A DNA stretch of 26,131 nucleotides from JAWVZU01 sp033722075. GTDB lineage: Bacteria; Pseudomonadota; Gammaproteobacteria; Xanthomonadales; SZUA-38. The stretch lies in the NCBI GenBank assembly GCA_033722075.1, contig JAWVZU010000017.1, forward strand, positions 1 to 26,131. Direction: 5' to 3'. The notes below the pieces were generated by a model. It searched no databases. It worked only from the letters and a program-made list of their open reading frames with translations, and had not been told where the DNA came from. This document shows positions 14,609 to 22,752 of this stretch, piece after piece (the first letter of the stretch is position 1; every line of letters starts with the position of its first letter). Made by a program: the position numbers and the translations under genes.

Positions 14609-15256
14609 ATGCTGCGTTCTGCATTAGTTGCTCTAGCTGTCACCCTTTTCTCGCCCGGCGTCTTCGCCCAGGCGTTCCAGGAAGGCGTTCATTACCAGCG
14701 CATCCAGCCGGCACAGCCGACGGACGACCCGAAGCAGGTCGAGGTCGTCGAAGTGTTCGGGTACCTCTGCCCGCATTGCGCAAACTTCCAGCCGTTCATC
14801 GACAGCTGGGTCACCGAAGCGCCGGAGCACGTGGAATATCGGCGCATCCCGGTGGTATTTCGTCCGAGCTGGGAACCCCTTGCCCGGGCCTACTACGCGA
14901 TCGAGGCGCTGGGCATCGTGGATGAAGCCCACGAGGCGATCTTCACTGCCCTGCACAAGGAGCGCATGCGCCTGGTTTCAAACGAGGACATTGCCGAATT
15001 CATTGCCGAGCGCTACGACATCAGCGAATCGGACTACCTCCGCGCCGCAAACTCGTTTGCCATTGAAACGAAGCTGCGACGCGGCATGTCCCAGGTGCAG
15101 CGCTTCGGGGTCAATGCCACGCCGTCGATCGTGATCAACGGCAAGTACCGGGCGACTGCGGCCATGGCGGGCTCCAACGCGAAGTTGATCGAACTGATCG
15201 AGCACCTGGTTGCCCAGGAGTACGCGGCGATCGCGGAAACCGCTTCCAGCAACTGA
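14609..15256 (+). CDS. dsbA: Periplasmic thiol:disulfide oxidoreductase DsbA
   Basis: This 215-residue exported thioredoxin-fold enzyme introduces disulfides into periplasmic proteins. It has a signal peptide (1 to about 20, cleaved after FA or FAQA), the active site CPHC (54-57) identical to E. coli DsbA, and the cis-proline P172 after T171 (NATPSIVING). AAGGA lies upstream of the ATG. Likely clients in this window are the secreted protease with its paired cysteines. It is probably co-transcribed with cytochrome c4; I see no terminator in the 89-bp gap between them. Confidence 0.94.
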   Translation: MLRSALVALAVTLFSPGVFAQAFQEGVHYQRIQPAQPTDDPKQVEVVEVFGYLCPHCANFQPFIDSWVTEAPEHVEYRRIPVVFRPSWEPLARAYYAIEALGIVDEAHEAIFTALHKERMRLVSNEDIAEFIAERYDISESDYLRAANSFAIETKLRRGMSQVQRFGVNATPSIVINGKYRATAAMAGSNAKLIELIEHLVAQEYAAIAETASSN

Positions 15257-15315
15257 GGACAGCGGCCCAACCGCACTGATCGTCGCCGGGCTCGCCATCA
15301 CGCTGTTACACTGTG

Positions 15316-15333
15316 CGGGAACACTCGTTCCCG
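15316..15333 (+). repeat. Perfect 7-bp hairpin between dsbA and the EEP-fold gene
   Basis: CGGGAAC (15316-15322) and GTTCCCG (15327-15333) pair perfectly around a 4-nt loop. It is followed by GGGGATTTT rather than a long T-run, so it is at best a weak terminator for dsbA. It ends 16 nt before the next start codon and could instead influence translation of that gene. Confidence 0.45.
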
Positions 15334-15349
15334 GGGGATTTTCGACAGT

Positions 15350-16210
15350 GTGCGCCCAGTACACCAGGCCATGACCGATGCCGCGCAGGATTCGCCCTGG
15401 GCGGCTGATCATCGGCTGCGCCTGATCAGTTTCAACATCCAGGCCGGAACAACCACCGCCAACTACCGGGACTATGTCACCAAGGGCTGGCGTCAGGTTC
15501 TCCCGCACCAGCAACGGATCCAGAACCTTGACCAGATTGCCCGGCTGGTGGCTGACTTCGACATTGCGGCCCTGCAGGAAGTGGATGACGGGTCATTGCG
15601 CACGGGTTTCCTCAACCAGACCCAGTTCCTTGCCGAACGAGCCGGCTTCCCGTTCTGGAGTCACCAGCCCAACCGGCGGGTTTCCAAGCTGGCCCGCACC
15701 TGTAACGGGGTGTTGAGCCGAATCCGCCCGCGTGAGGTCCACGATCACAAGCTTCCCGGGCGCATTCCCGGACGTGGCGCCCTCGCGGTCCACTACGGCA
15801 ATGGCAATAACGCCCTGCTCGTTGTCAACGTGCATCTTGCGCTGGGACGAAGCTCGCGACGCGTCCAGCTGGATTTTCTTCACCAGCTCACGGAAGAGCA
15901 CGAGCACGTGATCATGGTGGGCGATCTCAATGCATCCGGTGACAGCCCGGAGGTGGTCGACTTCCTCGCGCGCTCACGCCTGCGCCTGGTCAGCCGGGAC
16001 CTGCTGACCTTTCCGAGCTGGCGGCCGCAGCGGGCGATCGACCACGTCTTCGTCTCCTCGGAGTTGCGCGTGAGCCGATGCCTTGCCCTGGATGTCCCGT
16101 TGTCCGATCACCTCCCGGTGGCGATGGAGATCGAGCTGCCCTATCCGCTGTCCCAGGTGGACGTCTCACCCGCTCGCAAGGAGAACCATGGCCACGATCA
16201 CCAGAAATAG
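15350..16210 (+). CDS. Endonuclease/exonuclease/phosphatase-fold (EEP) metal-dependent hydrolase
   Basis: The 286-residue protein has the EEP (DNase I-like) catalytic set in order: N29 (ISFNIQ), E77 (LQEVDD), D192 and N194 (VGDLNAS), D231-H232 (AIDHVF) and the closing S-D-H (252-254). These bind Mg2+ and cleave phosphodiester or phosphomonoester bonds; the substrate may be nucleic acid, phospholipid or inositol phosphate. No signal peptide is seen. The GTG at 15350 has a G-rich site about ten nt upstream; an ATG at 15371 is the alternative. The gene follows dsbA, as I recall in Xanthomonadaceae, and its end overlaps the convergent permease gene by 45 bp. Confidence 0.85.
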   Translation: MRPVHQAMTDAAQDSPWAADHRLRLISFNIQAGTTTANYRDYVTKGWRQVLPHQQRIQNLDQIARLVADFDIAALQEVDDGSLRTGFLNQTQFLAERAGFPFWSHQPNRRVSKLARTCNGVLSRIRPREVHDHKLPGRIPGRGALAVHYGNGNNALLVVNVHLALGRSSRRVQLDFLHQLTEEHEHVIMVGDLNASGDSPEVVDFLARSRLRLVSRDLLTFPSWRPQRAIDHVFVSSELRVSRCLALDVPLSDHLPVAMEIELPYPLSQVDVSPARKENHGHDHQK

Positions 16211-16957
16211 CGCAAAGACACGGCGCAGGGACTGCGTCGGCAGCTTGTGGGCCGCCTGGGCGCCCAGCGGTGCGAAGAGCATGCTGGTGGCCAGGATCCC
16301 CAACCAGGCAGGGAGATAGACGAAACCGAGATGGGGTGCAGGGAGGCCCGAAATCTGCTGGCCGGTCCAGATGTAACCGACGGTTCCGGCCAGCGCGATC
16401 GGCAGGCCACAGGCCGCCGACGTGGCAACCGATGCGTGGATGGTGTGGTTTCGCCAGTGCAGGTAGGGCACGGTCAGGGTTCCGCCGCCGATACCGACCA
16501 GACTGGAAATGACGCCGATTCCGGCACCGGCTGCGGTCAGTTCCGGCGCCCCGGGTCGGGTCCTGGGCACGTCGGGGCTGGTCGGGCGAGTCCGCCGGGC
16601 GAGCTGGAAAGCCGCAAAGACGCAGAACACCGCGAAACAGATCTTCAGCTGCGGGCTGGACAGCTGGCGGGCGATCCAGGCTGCGATCAGCGAGCCGGCA
16701 AGCAGCCCGGGTGTCAACCGGAGGACCGCCGACCAGGCCACGGCGCCGCGGCGATGGTGGGCGAGGACGGAAGCCGATCCCGTGCCCAGGATGGTGGCCA
16801 GGGAGGTCGCGACGGCCATGTGCATGGCGTAGTCGCCTGCGCGTCCGGCAAGCAGCCAGGCGAGGGCGGGGACAATGACCAGGCCGCCGCCGATTCCCAG
16901 CAGCCCGGCAAGAAATCCTGCCAGGGCGCCGGTCGCAAGAAGAACGAACCAGTCGAT
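16166..16957 (-). CDS. TauE/SafE-family permease, apparently starting at an AUC codon
   Basis: The protein is a membrane permease with two homologous halves. Each begins with a helix-GIGGG-VP motif: the first at residues 21-30, the second at 155-164. The first ATG in this frame (16825) lies after the first motif and would cut off a whole conserved membrane segment. Reading on upstream, the frame stays open back to a TAA at about 17023 but has no ATG, GTG or TTG. An ATC at 16955-16957 sits 8 nt after a GGAGG and yields a family-like start (M-D-W-F-V-L-L) and 263 residues, the usual size. Start at AUC, or a one-base change from ATG, is the best reading. The family moves small anions such as sulfite or sulfonates; the substrate here is unknown. 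Confidence 0.85.
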   Translation of the reverse strand: MDWFVLLATGALAGFLAGLLGIGGGLVIVPALAWLLAGRAGDYAMHMAVATSLATILGTGSASVLAHHRRGAVAWSAVLRLTPGLLAGSLIAAWIARQLSSPQLKICFAVFCVFAAFQLARRTRPTSPDVPRTRPGAPELTAAGAGIGVISSLVGIGGGTLTVPYLHWRNHTIHASVATSAACGLPIALAGTVGYIWTGQQISGLPAPHLGFVYLPAWLGILATSMLFAPLGAQAAHKLPTQSLRRVFALFLVIVAMVLLASG

Positions 16958-16964
16958 CTGCGTG

Positions 16965-16971
16965 TCCTCCC
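16965..16971 (-). promoter_or_regulatory. Ribosome binding site supporting the AUC start of the permease
   Basis: On the minus strand the sequence reads GGGAGGA. Its GGAGG core (16966-16970) lies 8 nt from the ATC at 16957, ideal spacing. No standard start codon lies in frame near it, so it decides in favour of ATC. It also falls within the 18 bp separating the permease start from the slt start. Confidence 0.65.
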
Positions 16972-16975
16972 GGTG

Positions 16976-18919
16976 ATGGCCCTCGCGATCTGCATGCTCC
17001 TCTGGAACTCGATCGCGGGCGCCACCTTAGAGCAACAGCGAACCGCCTACAAGGCGGCCCGCGCGGCGATCCATAGGGGCCAGGACACGGTAGTGGACAT
17101 GATGCTCCCCGGCCTGGTGGACTACCCCCTCTATCCGTACCTGATCCACGAGCGACTGCGCCGCCACCTGGCCACGGTGGATGCGGACGAGATCCGGGCT
17201 TTTCTCGACCGCTATGACGAATTGCCCGTTACCCTGCGCCTGCGTTCCCGCTGGTTGCGGATTCTGGCGCGACGCGGCGAGTGGGGCGTCTTCCGGGCCG
17301 AGGACGATCCTCGCCTGGACGACGCGGAGCTGCGCTGTTTCCGCTTGCAGGCCCGCCTGGCTGCCGGCGAGACGGTGCCGTTCGATACGGACACCCGGGA
17401 CCTGTGGTACGTGGGCGAGTCACAGGAAGACGCCTGTGATCCCATCTTCGACCATTGGCGGCAGCGCGGATTGCTGGACGAGCGGACGGACCGGGAGCGG
17501 ATCAAGCTGGCCATCCAGGCCGGCCAGTACAGCCTGGCCCGTTACCTCGCACGGAACTTCCCCGATCCCGACCGCCGCTTGGTCGAGACCTGGATCGGTG
17601 CCTTCACACGACCCGGCGCGGTGCTGGCCCGCTGGCCCGGTGGCGACGCCGATGACGACCTGCTCGCTGCGGCCATGAAGCGGGTGGCCCGCGCCGATTC
17701 GGACCTGGCCTACGGTCTGTGGCCGGCAGTCGAACCGCAGCTGGCCGGCAATGCGTCACTCCTTGACTCGGTGCGCCGCGAAATGGCCCTGTTCCGCGCG
17801 ACCGACTATGCACCCGATGCTGCGAATCAGCTCGACCGGCTTTCTACCCAGGCCCGGGACCAGCAGATCCTCGAGTGGCGCCTGCGGGTCGCGCTGGTGG
17901 ATTCGGACTGGGAGACCGCCCTCAAGACGATCGCCCGCATGGAACCGGAGCATCGGGGCAGAGGCCGCTGGCGCTACTGGCGTGCCCGTTCGCTGGAAGA
18001 GTTGGGCATGGGGGAAGCCGCGGAGCGGGAATACCGCGCTCTCGCTCAGGACAGCGACTACTATGGTTTCATGGCCGCCGATCGGCTGGATCGGTCCTAT
18101 CAGCTCTGTCCGCAGGATGGCCCCGTCCAGGTCAGCTGGCCACAAGCAATCGAGGCGGCGCTCGTGCGTGCCCTCGAGCTGTTCCACGTCGATCAGCGCA
18201 TCGATGCGACGCGCGAGTGGCGTCACGCGCTGAATGGTGTGGACGAGTCGGCCGGCGTCGACGCGGCGCTGCGTGCTTCCCGGGCAGGCTGGCACCACCA
18301 GGCAATTCTGACGCTGGCCGATTTTGGCGCCCTGACCCGCTACGAGCCCCGCTTTCCGCTGGTCTGGACCGAGATCGTCGAGGATGCGGCCAGGGCGGAA
18401 AAGCTGCCACCCAGTCTGATCTATGCGGTGATGCGCTCCGAGAGCGCGTTGCGGCCCGATGCCGTATCCGGGGCCGGGGCGATGGGACTCATGCAACTGA
18501 CGCCGGATACGGCCCGGCGCGTCGGGCAGAGAAACGGGATTCGGGTTCGCGGTCGGCGTGCCTTGTTCGACCCGGAGCTCAACATCCGCCTCGGCGCGGC
18601 GTACCTCCGCGAGTTGTACGTGCGCTTCCAGCACCCGCTGCTGGTCCTGGCGGCCTACAACGCCGGTCCCGAGGCGGTGGAACGCTGGTTGACCGAGGAC
18701 CGACTGCCGGAGACGGCCGATGTCTGGATCGAGACGTTGCCGTACTTCGAAACCCGCGACTATATTCCGCGGGTCCTGGCCTTTCAGTCGATTTACGAAT
18801 GGCGGATGGCAGGCCGGATGACCCGACTTCGCGGTAATATGTTCGAGTTGGACAAGCGCAGCGGCAAGCCGGTCTGGAGGGACGTGCCACGCTCGAAACC
18901 GCGCTGCGATTCGGGCTGA
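16976..18919 (+). CDS. slt: Soluble lytic murein transglycosylase (Slt70 family)
   Basis: This 647-residue periplasmic enzyme cleaves peptidoglycan between MurNAc and GlcNAc, forming 1,6-anhydro ends. The N-terminus is hydrophobic and ends A-G-A, a signal peptide though without an obvious basic residue. The superhelical U-domain follows and includes DMMLPGLVDYPLYPYL, very like E. coli Slt70. The catalytic C-domain (about 475-625) has MRSESAL with catalytic E489, GAMGLMQLTPDTA and AAYNAGP. The start is uncertain: the ATG at 16976 lacks a good ribosome site, and the GTG at 16973 or ATG at 16994 are possible. It is divergent from the permease (starts 18 bp apart) and followed 17 bp later by the NDUFA9-like gene. 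Confidence 0.92.
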   Translation: MALAICMLLWNSIAGATLEQQRTAYKAARAAIHRGQDTVVDMMLPGLVDYPLYPYLIHERLRRHLATVDADEIRAFLDRYDELPVTLRLRSRWLRILARRGEWGVFRAEDDPRLDDAELRCFRLQARLAAGETVPFDTDTRDLWYVGESQEDACDPIFDHWRQRGLLDERTDRERIKLAIQAGQYSLARYLARNFPDPDRRLVETWIGAFTRPGAVLARWPGGDADDDLLAAAMKRVARADSDLAYGLWPAVEPQLAGNASLLDSVRREMALFRATDYAPDAANQLDRLSTQARDQQILEWRLRVALVDSDWETALKTIARMEPEHRGRGRWRYWRARSLEELGMGEAAEREYRALAQDSDYYGFMAADRLDRSYQLCPQDGPVQVSWPQAIEAALVRALELFHVDQRIDATREWRHALNGVDESAGVDAALRASRAGWHHQAILTLADFGALTRYEPRFPLVWTEIVEDAARAEKLPPSLIYAVMRSESALRPDAVSGAGAMGLMQLTPDTARRVGQRNGIRVRGRRALFDPELNIRLGAAYLRELYVRFQHPLLVLAAYNAGPEAVERWLTEDRLPETADVWIETLPYFETRDYIPRVLAFQSIYEWRMAGRMTRLRGNMFELDKRSGKPVWRDVPRSKPRCDSG

Positions 18920-18936
18920 TCCCTGAGGAGCGATTC

Positions 18937-19893
18937 ATGGCCAAGGTGAGAAATTTGAAGAAGATCTGCCTGGTAGGCGGCAGTGGTTTTGTCGGTGAGC
19001 ACCTGCTGAACCGCTGGGCCGGACGTTATCAACTGGATGTCCTGTCGCGAAACCCCGACCATCACAAGGATGGCCGCGTGGTGCCGGGCAGTCGCTTCCA
19101 TGCGGTCGACGTGTACGACGTCAACGCCCTGAAATTGCGTTTCGACGGGGCCCACGCGGTGGTCAATCTGGTGGGAATACTCAACGAGTCCGGCCGCAAC
19201 GGAAAGGGCTTCGAGAAGGCCCACGTGACTCTGACCGAGACAGCCCTGGAGGCGGCCCGCAAGGCTGGCGTGAAGCGATTCCTGCAAATGAGTGCGCTCC
19301 GTGCGGGCGAGGGTGCGAGCCACTACCTGCGGACGAAGGCCGAGGCGGAACAACGGGTCCGGTCCAGCCGCCTGCGCTACACGATCTTCCGTCCGTCGAC
19401 GATCTTCGGACCCGGAGACAGCTTTCTCAACCGGTTCGCGACGCTGCTCCGCCTTGCGCCGCTGGGCCTGCCGCTGGCCTGCCCCGACGCGAAGATGCAG
19501 CCCGTCTACGTCAAGGACGTCGCGGCCGCCTTCGATGCGGCCCTGGAGGCGGACGCCGAGGCGAACGGAATCTGGGAATTGGGCGGGCCCCGGGTCTACA
19601 CGCTGAAAGAGCTGGTCTGCTATGTGCGCGACCAGATCGGCATGGGTCAGCCGATCGTCGGGCTGCCCGATGCCATTTCGCGTTTCCAGGCATTCCTGTT
19701 CGACTATTCGCCGGTCAAACCGTTTTCCTCCGACAACTACCGTTCGCTGCAGGTGCCTAGCGTGACCAGGGACAACGCGCTTCCGAAGCTGGGTATCGAA
19801 CCGACGGCTCTCGAGGCGATCGCCCCGCGTTATCTGGGTCCGGGCAGCAAGTCCGATCGGCTCCAGCGATTCAGGACCCGCGCCTCTCGATGA
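18937..19893 (+). CDS. Atypical SDR / NDUFA9-like NAD(P)-binding protein
   Basis: This is a 318-residue Rossmann protein of the extended/atypical SDR group that includes the complex I subunit NDUFA9. It shows the nucleotide loop GGSGFVG (14-20), VVNLVGILNE (a strand conserved in the NDUFA9 group), Y130-x3-K134 in place of the classical catalytic pair, and FRPSTIFGPGD. CTGAGGAG lies six nt before the ATG. It sits between slt and cca; its stop overlaps the cca start (ATGA). In bacteria such proteins are usually annotated as complex I NDUFA9 family, but a true link to NADH dehydrogenase is not shown by this context. It could also be a quinone or sugar-nucleotide reductase. Confidence 0.85.
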   Translation: MAKVRNLKKICLVGGSGFVGEHLLNRWAGRYQLDVLSRNPDHHKDGRVVPGSRFHAVDVYDVNALKLRFDGAHAVVNLVGILNESGRNGKGFEKAHVTLTETALEAARKAGVKRFLQMSALRAGEGASHYLRTKAEAEQRVRSSRLRYTIFRPSTIFGPGDSFLNRFATLLRLAPLGLPLACPDAKMQPVYVKDVAAAFDAALEADAEANGIWELGGPRVYTLKELVCYVRDQIGMGQPIVGLPDAISRFQAFLFDYSPVKPFSSDNYRSLQVPSVTRDNALPKLGIEPTALEAIAPRYLGPGSKSDRLQRFRTRASR

Positions 19894-21131
19894 AACGCTA
19901 CCTTGTCGGCGGCGCGGTCCGGGATGCATTGCTGGGGCTGCCGGTCAAGGATAGAGACTGGGTCGTGGTCGGCGCGACGCCCGAGGCCATGCTCGCCGCC
20001 GGCTATCGGCAGGTCGGACGGGACTTTCCGGTCTTCCTGCACCCCGAAACCGCCGAGGAGCACGCCCTGGCGCGAACCGAGCGCAAGACCGGCCCCGGCT
20101 ACCACGGATTCGAGTTCGACACCTCCCCGGACATTACCCTCGAACAGGATTTGCAGCGCCGGGACCTGACCATCAACGCCATGGCACGGGACGAGCGGGG
20201 CGAACTGATTGATCCTTTTGGCGGCGCCGCCGACCTGGAAAACCGGGTTCTGCGTCATGTATCCGAGGCGTTTCGCGAAGATCCGGTGCGGGTCCTCCGG
20301 GTGGCCCGCTTTGCCGCCCGCTTCGCCGGCCTTGGTTTTGCCGTGGCGGCGGAAACCCGGGCGCTCATGCGGGACATGGTGGCGGCCCAGGAGGTCGACG
20401 CGCTGGTTGCCGAGCGGGTCTGGCTGGATACGGAAAAGGCGCTGGCCGCCGAGCGTCCAGGCGCGTTTCTTTTTGAACTCCGCAGCTGCGGTGCGCTGGC
20501 GAAGCTGTTCCCGGAAGTCGACCGGCTCTATGGCGTGCCGCAAACGGCGCGGCACCACCCGGAAATCGATACCGGGATTCATACGGAGCTGGTCCTGGAC
20601 ATGGCGGCGAAACTCGCGCCGGGCGATTCAATGGTCGGCTTCGCAGCGCTGACGCACGACCTCGGAAAGGGACTGACGCCGAAAGAGGCCTGGCCCAGCC
20701 ATCTTCGCCATGAGTCGGCGGGTGTTGATCCGCTGCGCGCCCTGTGCCGGCGCCTCAAGGTCCCGAAGGCCCATCAACAGCTCGCTGAACGCGTCTGCCG
20801 GCAGCATCTCAACTGTCATCGGGCAGCGGAAATGCGTCCGGCAAAGGTGCTCAAGCTGATCGTTGCCGTGGATGGACTGCGCCAGCCCGAGCGTTTCGAG
20901 CAGTTCCTGCTGGCCTGCGAAGCGGATGCGCGGGGCCGGCTGGGCATGGAAGGCGAGGCATATCCCCCGCGGGAGCTGTTGCGGGTCTGCCGTGAGGCCG
21001 CGGCAGCGGTCAGCACGGACCCCCTGCGAGAACAGGGGCTGGCCGGTGCCGAGCTGGGTGCGGCCCTGGAACAGGCCAGGATTCGTGCGGTCAGCCAGGC
21101 CGCCGAGCGGTTCGTCTCTCCAGCGTCCTGA
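19890..21131 (+). CDS. cca: CCA-adding tRNA nucleotidyltransferase with HD domain
   Basis: The 413-residue enzyme adds or repairs the 3' CCA of tRNAs. Its class II nucleotidyltransferase head shows YLVGGAVRD (4-12), the catalytic D21 and D23 in KDRDW (same positions as E. coli), and RRDLTINAMA. The neck and body follow, with EDPVRVLRVARFAARF. The C-terminal part has an HD phosphohydrolase motif (H256-D257 in LTHDLGKG), as in E. coli Cca, where it gives phosphatase and 2',3'-cyclic phosphodiesterase activity. Coupled by a 4-nt overlap to the NDUFA9-like gene. Its end overlaps the VanZ gene by 41 bp. Confidence 0.96.
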   Translation: MKRYLVGGAVRDALLGLPVKDRDWVVVGATPEAMLAAGYRQVGRDFPVFLHPETAEEHALARTERKTGPGYHGFEFDTSPDITLEQDLQRRDLTINAMARDERGELIDPFGGAADLENRVLRHVSEAFREDPVRVLRVARFAARFAGLGFAVAAETRALMRDMVAAQEVDALVAERVWLDTEKALAAERPGAFLFELRSCGALAKLFPEVDRLYGVPQTARHHPEIDTGIHTELVLDMAAKLAPGDSMVGFAALTHDLGKGLTPKEAWPSHLRHESAGVDPLRALCRRLKVPKAHQQLAERVCRQHLNCHRAAEMRPAKVLKLIVAVDGLRQPERFEQFLLACEADARGRLGMEGEAYPPRELLRVCREAAAAVSTDPLREQGLAGAELGAALEQARIRAVSQAAERFVSPAS

Positions 21132-21480
21132 GCCAGCGTCCCGCCGGCGTTGCCGCCAGCCCCAACCCGAGCACCGTACCCAGCGCGTCGGCAGCCAGGT
21201 CCAGAGGCTCGGCCTGCCGATAAGGCAACAGCGCCTGGATCTGCTCGAGAGCGAAGCCGAACAGCACGAGGCCGACGCCGGTGACGAGCATGGCCCGGGT
21301 TCCCGTCCCCAGCTGGGCAAACCACACCGCGGCAAACCCGTAGGCGAGGAGGTGACCCCATTTGTCCTGAAAGGGGACGTCCGGTCCCGGCAGCTCCGGC
21401 AGCGGCAACAGGGAAAGCGCCACGATCAGGACCAGCCAGCCGGCTCCGATCAGCCACCAGAGGCGGCGCAGCGCGCTCAC
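21091..21480 (-). CDS. VanZ-family small membrane protein
   Basis: The 129-residue protein has four hydrophobic segments and the VanZ signature: LPLPELPG, then DKWGHLLAYGFAA, then FGFALEQIQALLPYRQAEPLDLAADALGTVLG. VanZ proteins are small inner-membrane proteins; one member gives low teicoplanin resistance, but in most genomes the role is unknown. The GTG start at 21480 overlaps the stop of the methyltransferase gene (GTGA), so translation is coupled. The 3' end overlaps cca on the opposite strand. Confidence 0.85.
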   Translation of the reverse strand: MSALRRLWWLIGAGWLVLIVALSLLPLPELPGPDVPFQDKWGHLLAYGFAAVWFAQLGTGTRAMLVTGVGLVLFGFALEQIQALLPYRQAEPLDLAADALGTVLGLGLAATPAGRWLRTLERRTARRPG

Positions 21481-22646
21481 AGCCAGCCGAGCCGGTTGTC
21501 CAGCGAGAAGCCCGACAGCCGGGGATCGCAGTTCTTGCTTGCGGCCATTACCTTGAATCGGTCGCCCATCTCGTTGGGCAGGGTCAGGCGCTTGATTTCC
21601 GCCAGGCGCCGGAAGCGCTCGCGCTTGGACAGATCCTGGGCCGCCATGACGATTTCATCCAGGCCGGCACCCGCCAGAAAGTAGGTCTGGTGGGTATAGC
21701 CGAAGGGCTGCATGCCGGCTGCGCGGGCGCCGTCGGCAGCCCGGGAGAAGTCGACGCTCACGCTCAGATCGGTCAGCCCCGGATAGACAAAGGGATCGGC
21801 ATGGGCGTGATGACGATAGTGGCAGATCAGCGTGCCGTCGCTGCGCTGGGCGTGATAGTACTCGGAACGGGGGTAGCCATAATCGACCATCAGGATCGCC
21901 CCCCGGGCGAGGCTCTGCGCCAGGCCCGAGAACCAGGGCGCGAGCGCGGTCTGGATCTCGGTTCGATAGGGCTCCGGTGGTGTCTCGGACCAGTTCTCTT
22001 CGATGGACGCAACGGCCTGGGCGAGTTCCTCCGGCAGGGGCGCGCCGACCCATGCGAGGCCTTCGCCCCTCCGATCGACATGGAGTTCGGTCCACTGGCC
22101 TCGGGTCCATTGAACACGGCGCGGCGCAATGGCATCCATGACTTCGTTGCCGAAGATCACGCCCGAGAACTCGCTGGGCAGGGCGGTGAGCCAGACAACC
22201 CGCTCGGCGAGCGCGGGCGCCCGGGCAGCGAGGGTCCGGCGCTGGCGCTCGGCCAGTTCCGCGGACGGCTCGAGAATCAGATACTGCTCCGGCAACGCTT
22301 CCAGGGTGGCGAGCCGGTGCAGGGCGTCGCAGGCAAAAGCGCCCGAGCCGGCGCCCAGTTCGAGAATCTGCGGGCCGGCGCAGGCCATCGCCTCGGCGAG
22401 CTGGGTTGCCATACACTGTGCAAAGACCGGACCCAGCTCCGGCGCTGTGACAAAATCACCGCCGGCGCCGAACTTGGACGTGCCGGACACGTAGTAGCCC
22501 AGGCCGGGCGCGAACATGACCGTGTCCCAGAAACGGTCGAAGCGCAGCGGCCCGGACTCACGGATGCGGTCGTGTAAATGGGCCATGACCTTGCCGCAGT
22601 GTTCGGCGCCCGCGGCATCGGGTGGTGGAAGCGTCGGTTTCTTCAC
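21477..22646 (-). CDS. SAM-dependent methyltransferase, MidA/NDUFAF7 family
   Basis: The 389-residue protein belongs to the DUF185/Methyltransf_28 group. Visible marks are FAPGLGYY (45-52), GDFVTAPELGPVFAQ (63-77), the SAM loop ELGAGSG (96-102), and GNEVMDA and MVDYGYPRSEYY later. The mitochondrial member NDUFAF7 dimethylates an arginine of a complex I subunit during assembly; bacterial substrates are not settled. The GTG at 22646 gives a sensible N-terminus before the conserved region. It is co-transcribed with the VanZ gene and divergent from the pteridine reductase. Confidence 0.9.
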   Translation of the reverse strand: MKKPTLPPPDAAGAEHCGKVMAHLHDRIRESGPLRFDRFWDTVMFAPGLGYYVSGTSKFGAGGDFVTAPELGPVFAQCMATQLAEAMACAGPQILELGAGSGAFACDALHRLATLEALPEQYLILEPSAELAERQRRTLAARAPALAERVVWLTALPSEFSGVIFGNEVMDAIAPRRVQWTRGQWTELHVDRRGEGLAWVGAPLPEELAQAVASIEENWSETPPEPYRTEIQTALAPWFSGLAQSLARGAILMVDYGYPRSEYYHAQRSDGTLICHYRHHAHADPFVYPGLTDLSVSVDFSRAADGARAAGMQPFGYTHQTYFLAGAGLDEIVMAAQDLSKRERFRRLAEIKRLTLPNEMGDRFKVMAASKNCDPRLSGFSLDNRLGWL

Positions 22647-22752
22647 AGTTCCGGCGATAATCTCTCGGCGCGCCGATAGTACACGTCAAGGAACGGGCAA
22701 ATAAGTTTCCGATGAACCGTTTGATTCAATCCGCAGCTTCAGGACGGTTGTC

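Noticed and set aside
16247..16975. Upstream extension of the slt reading frame through the permease region
   Set aside because: The frame is open for 243 more codons, but the sequence is low-complexity and antisense to a clearly coding permease gene; Slt similarity begins near 16976.
22715..22749. AACCGT / ACGGTT inverted repeat flanking the pteridine reductase leader
   Set aside because: Arms of only 6 bp separated by 23 nt are expected by chance and no riboswitch-like structure is visible around them.
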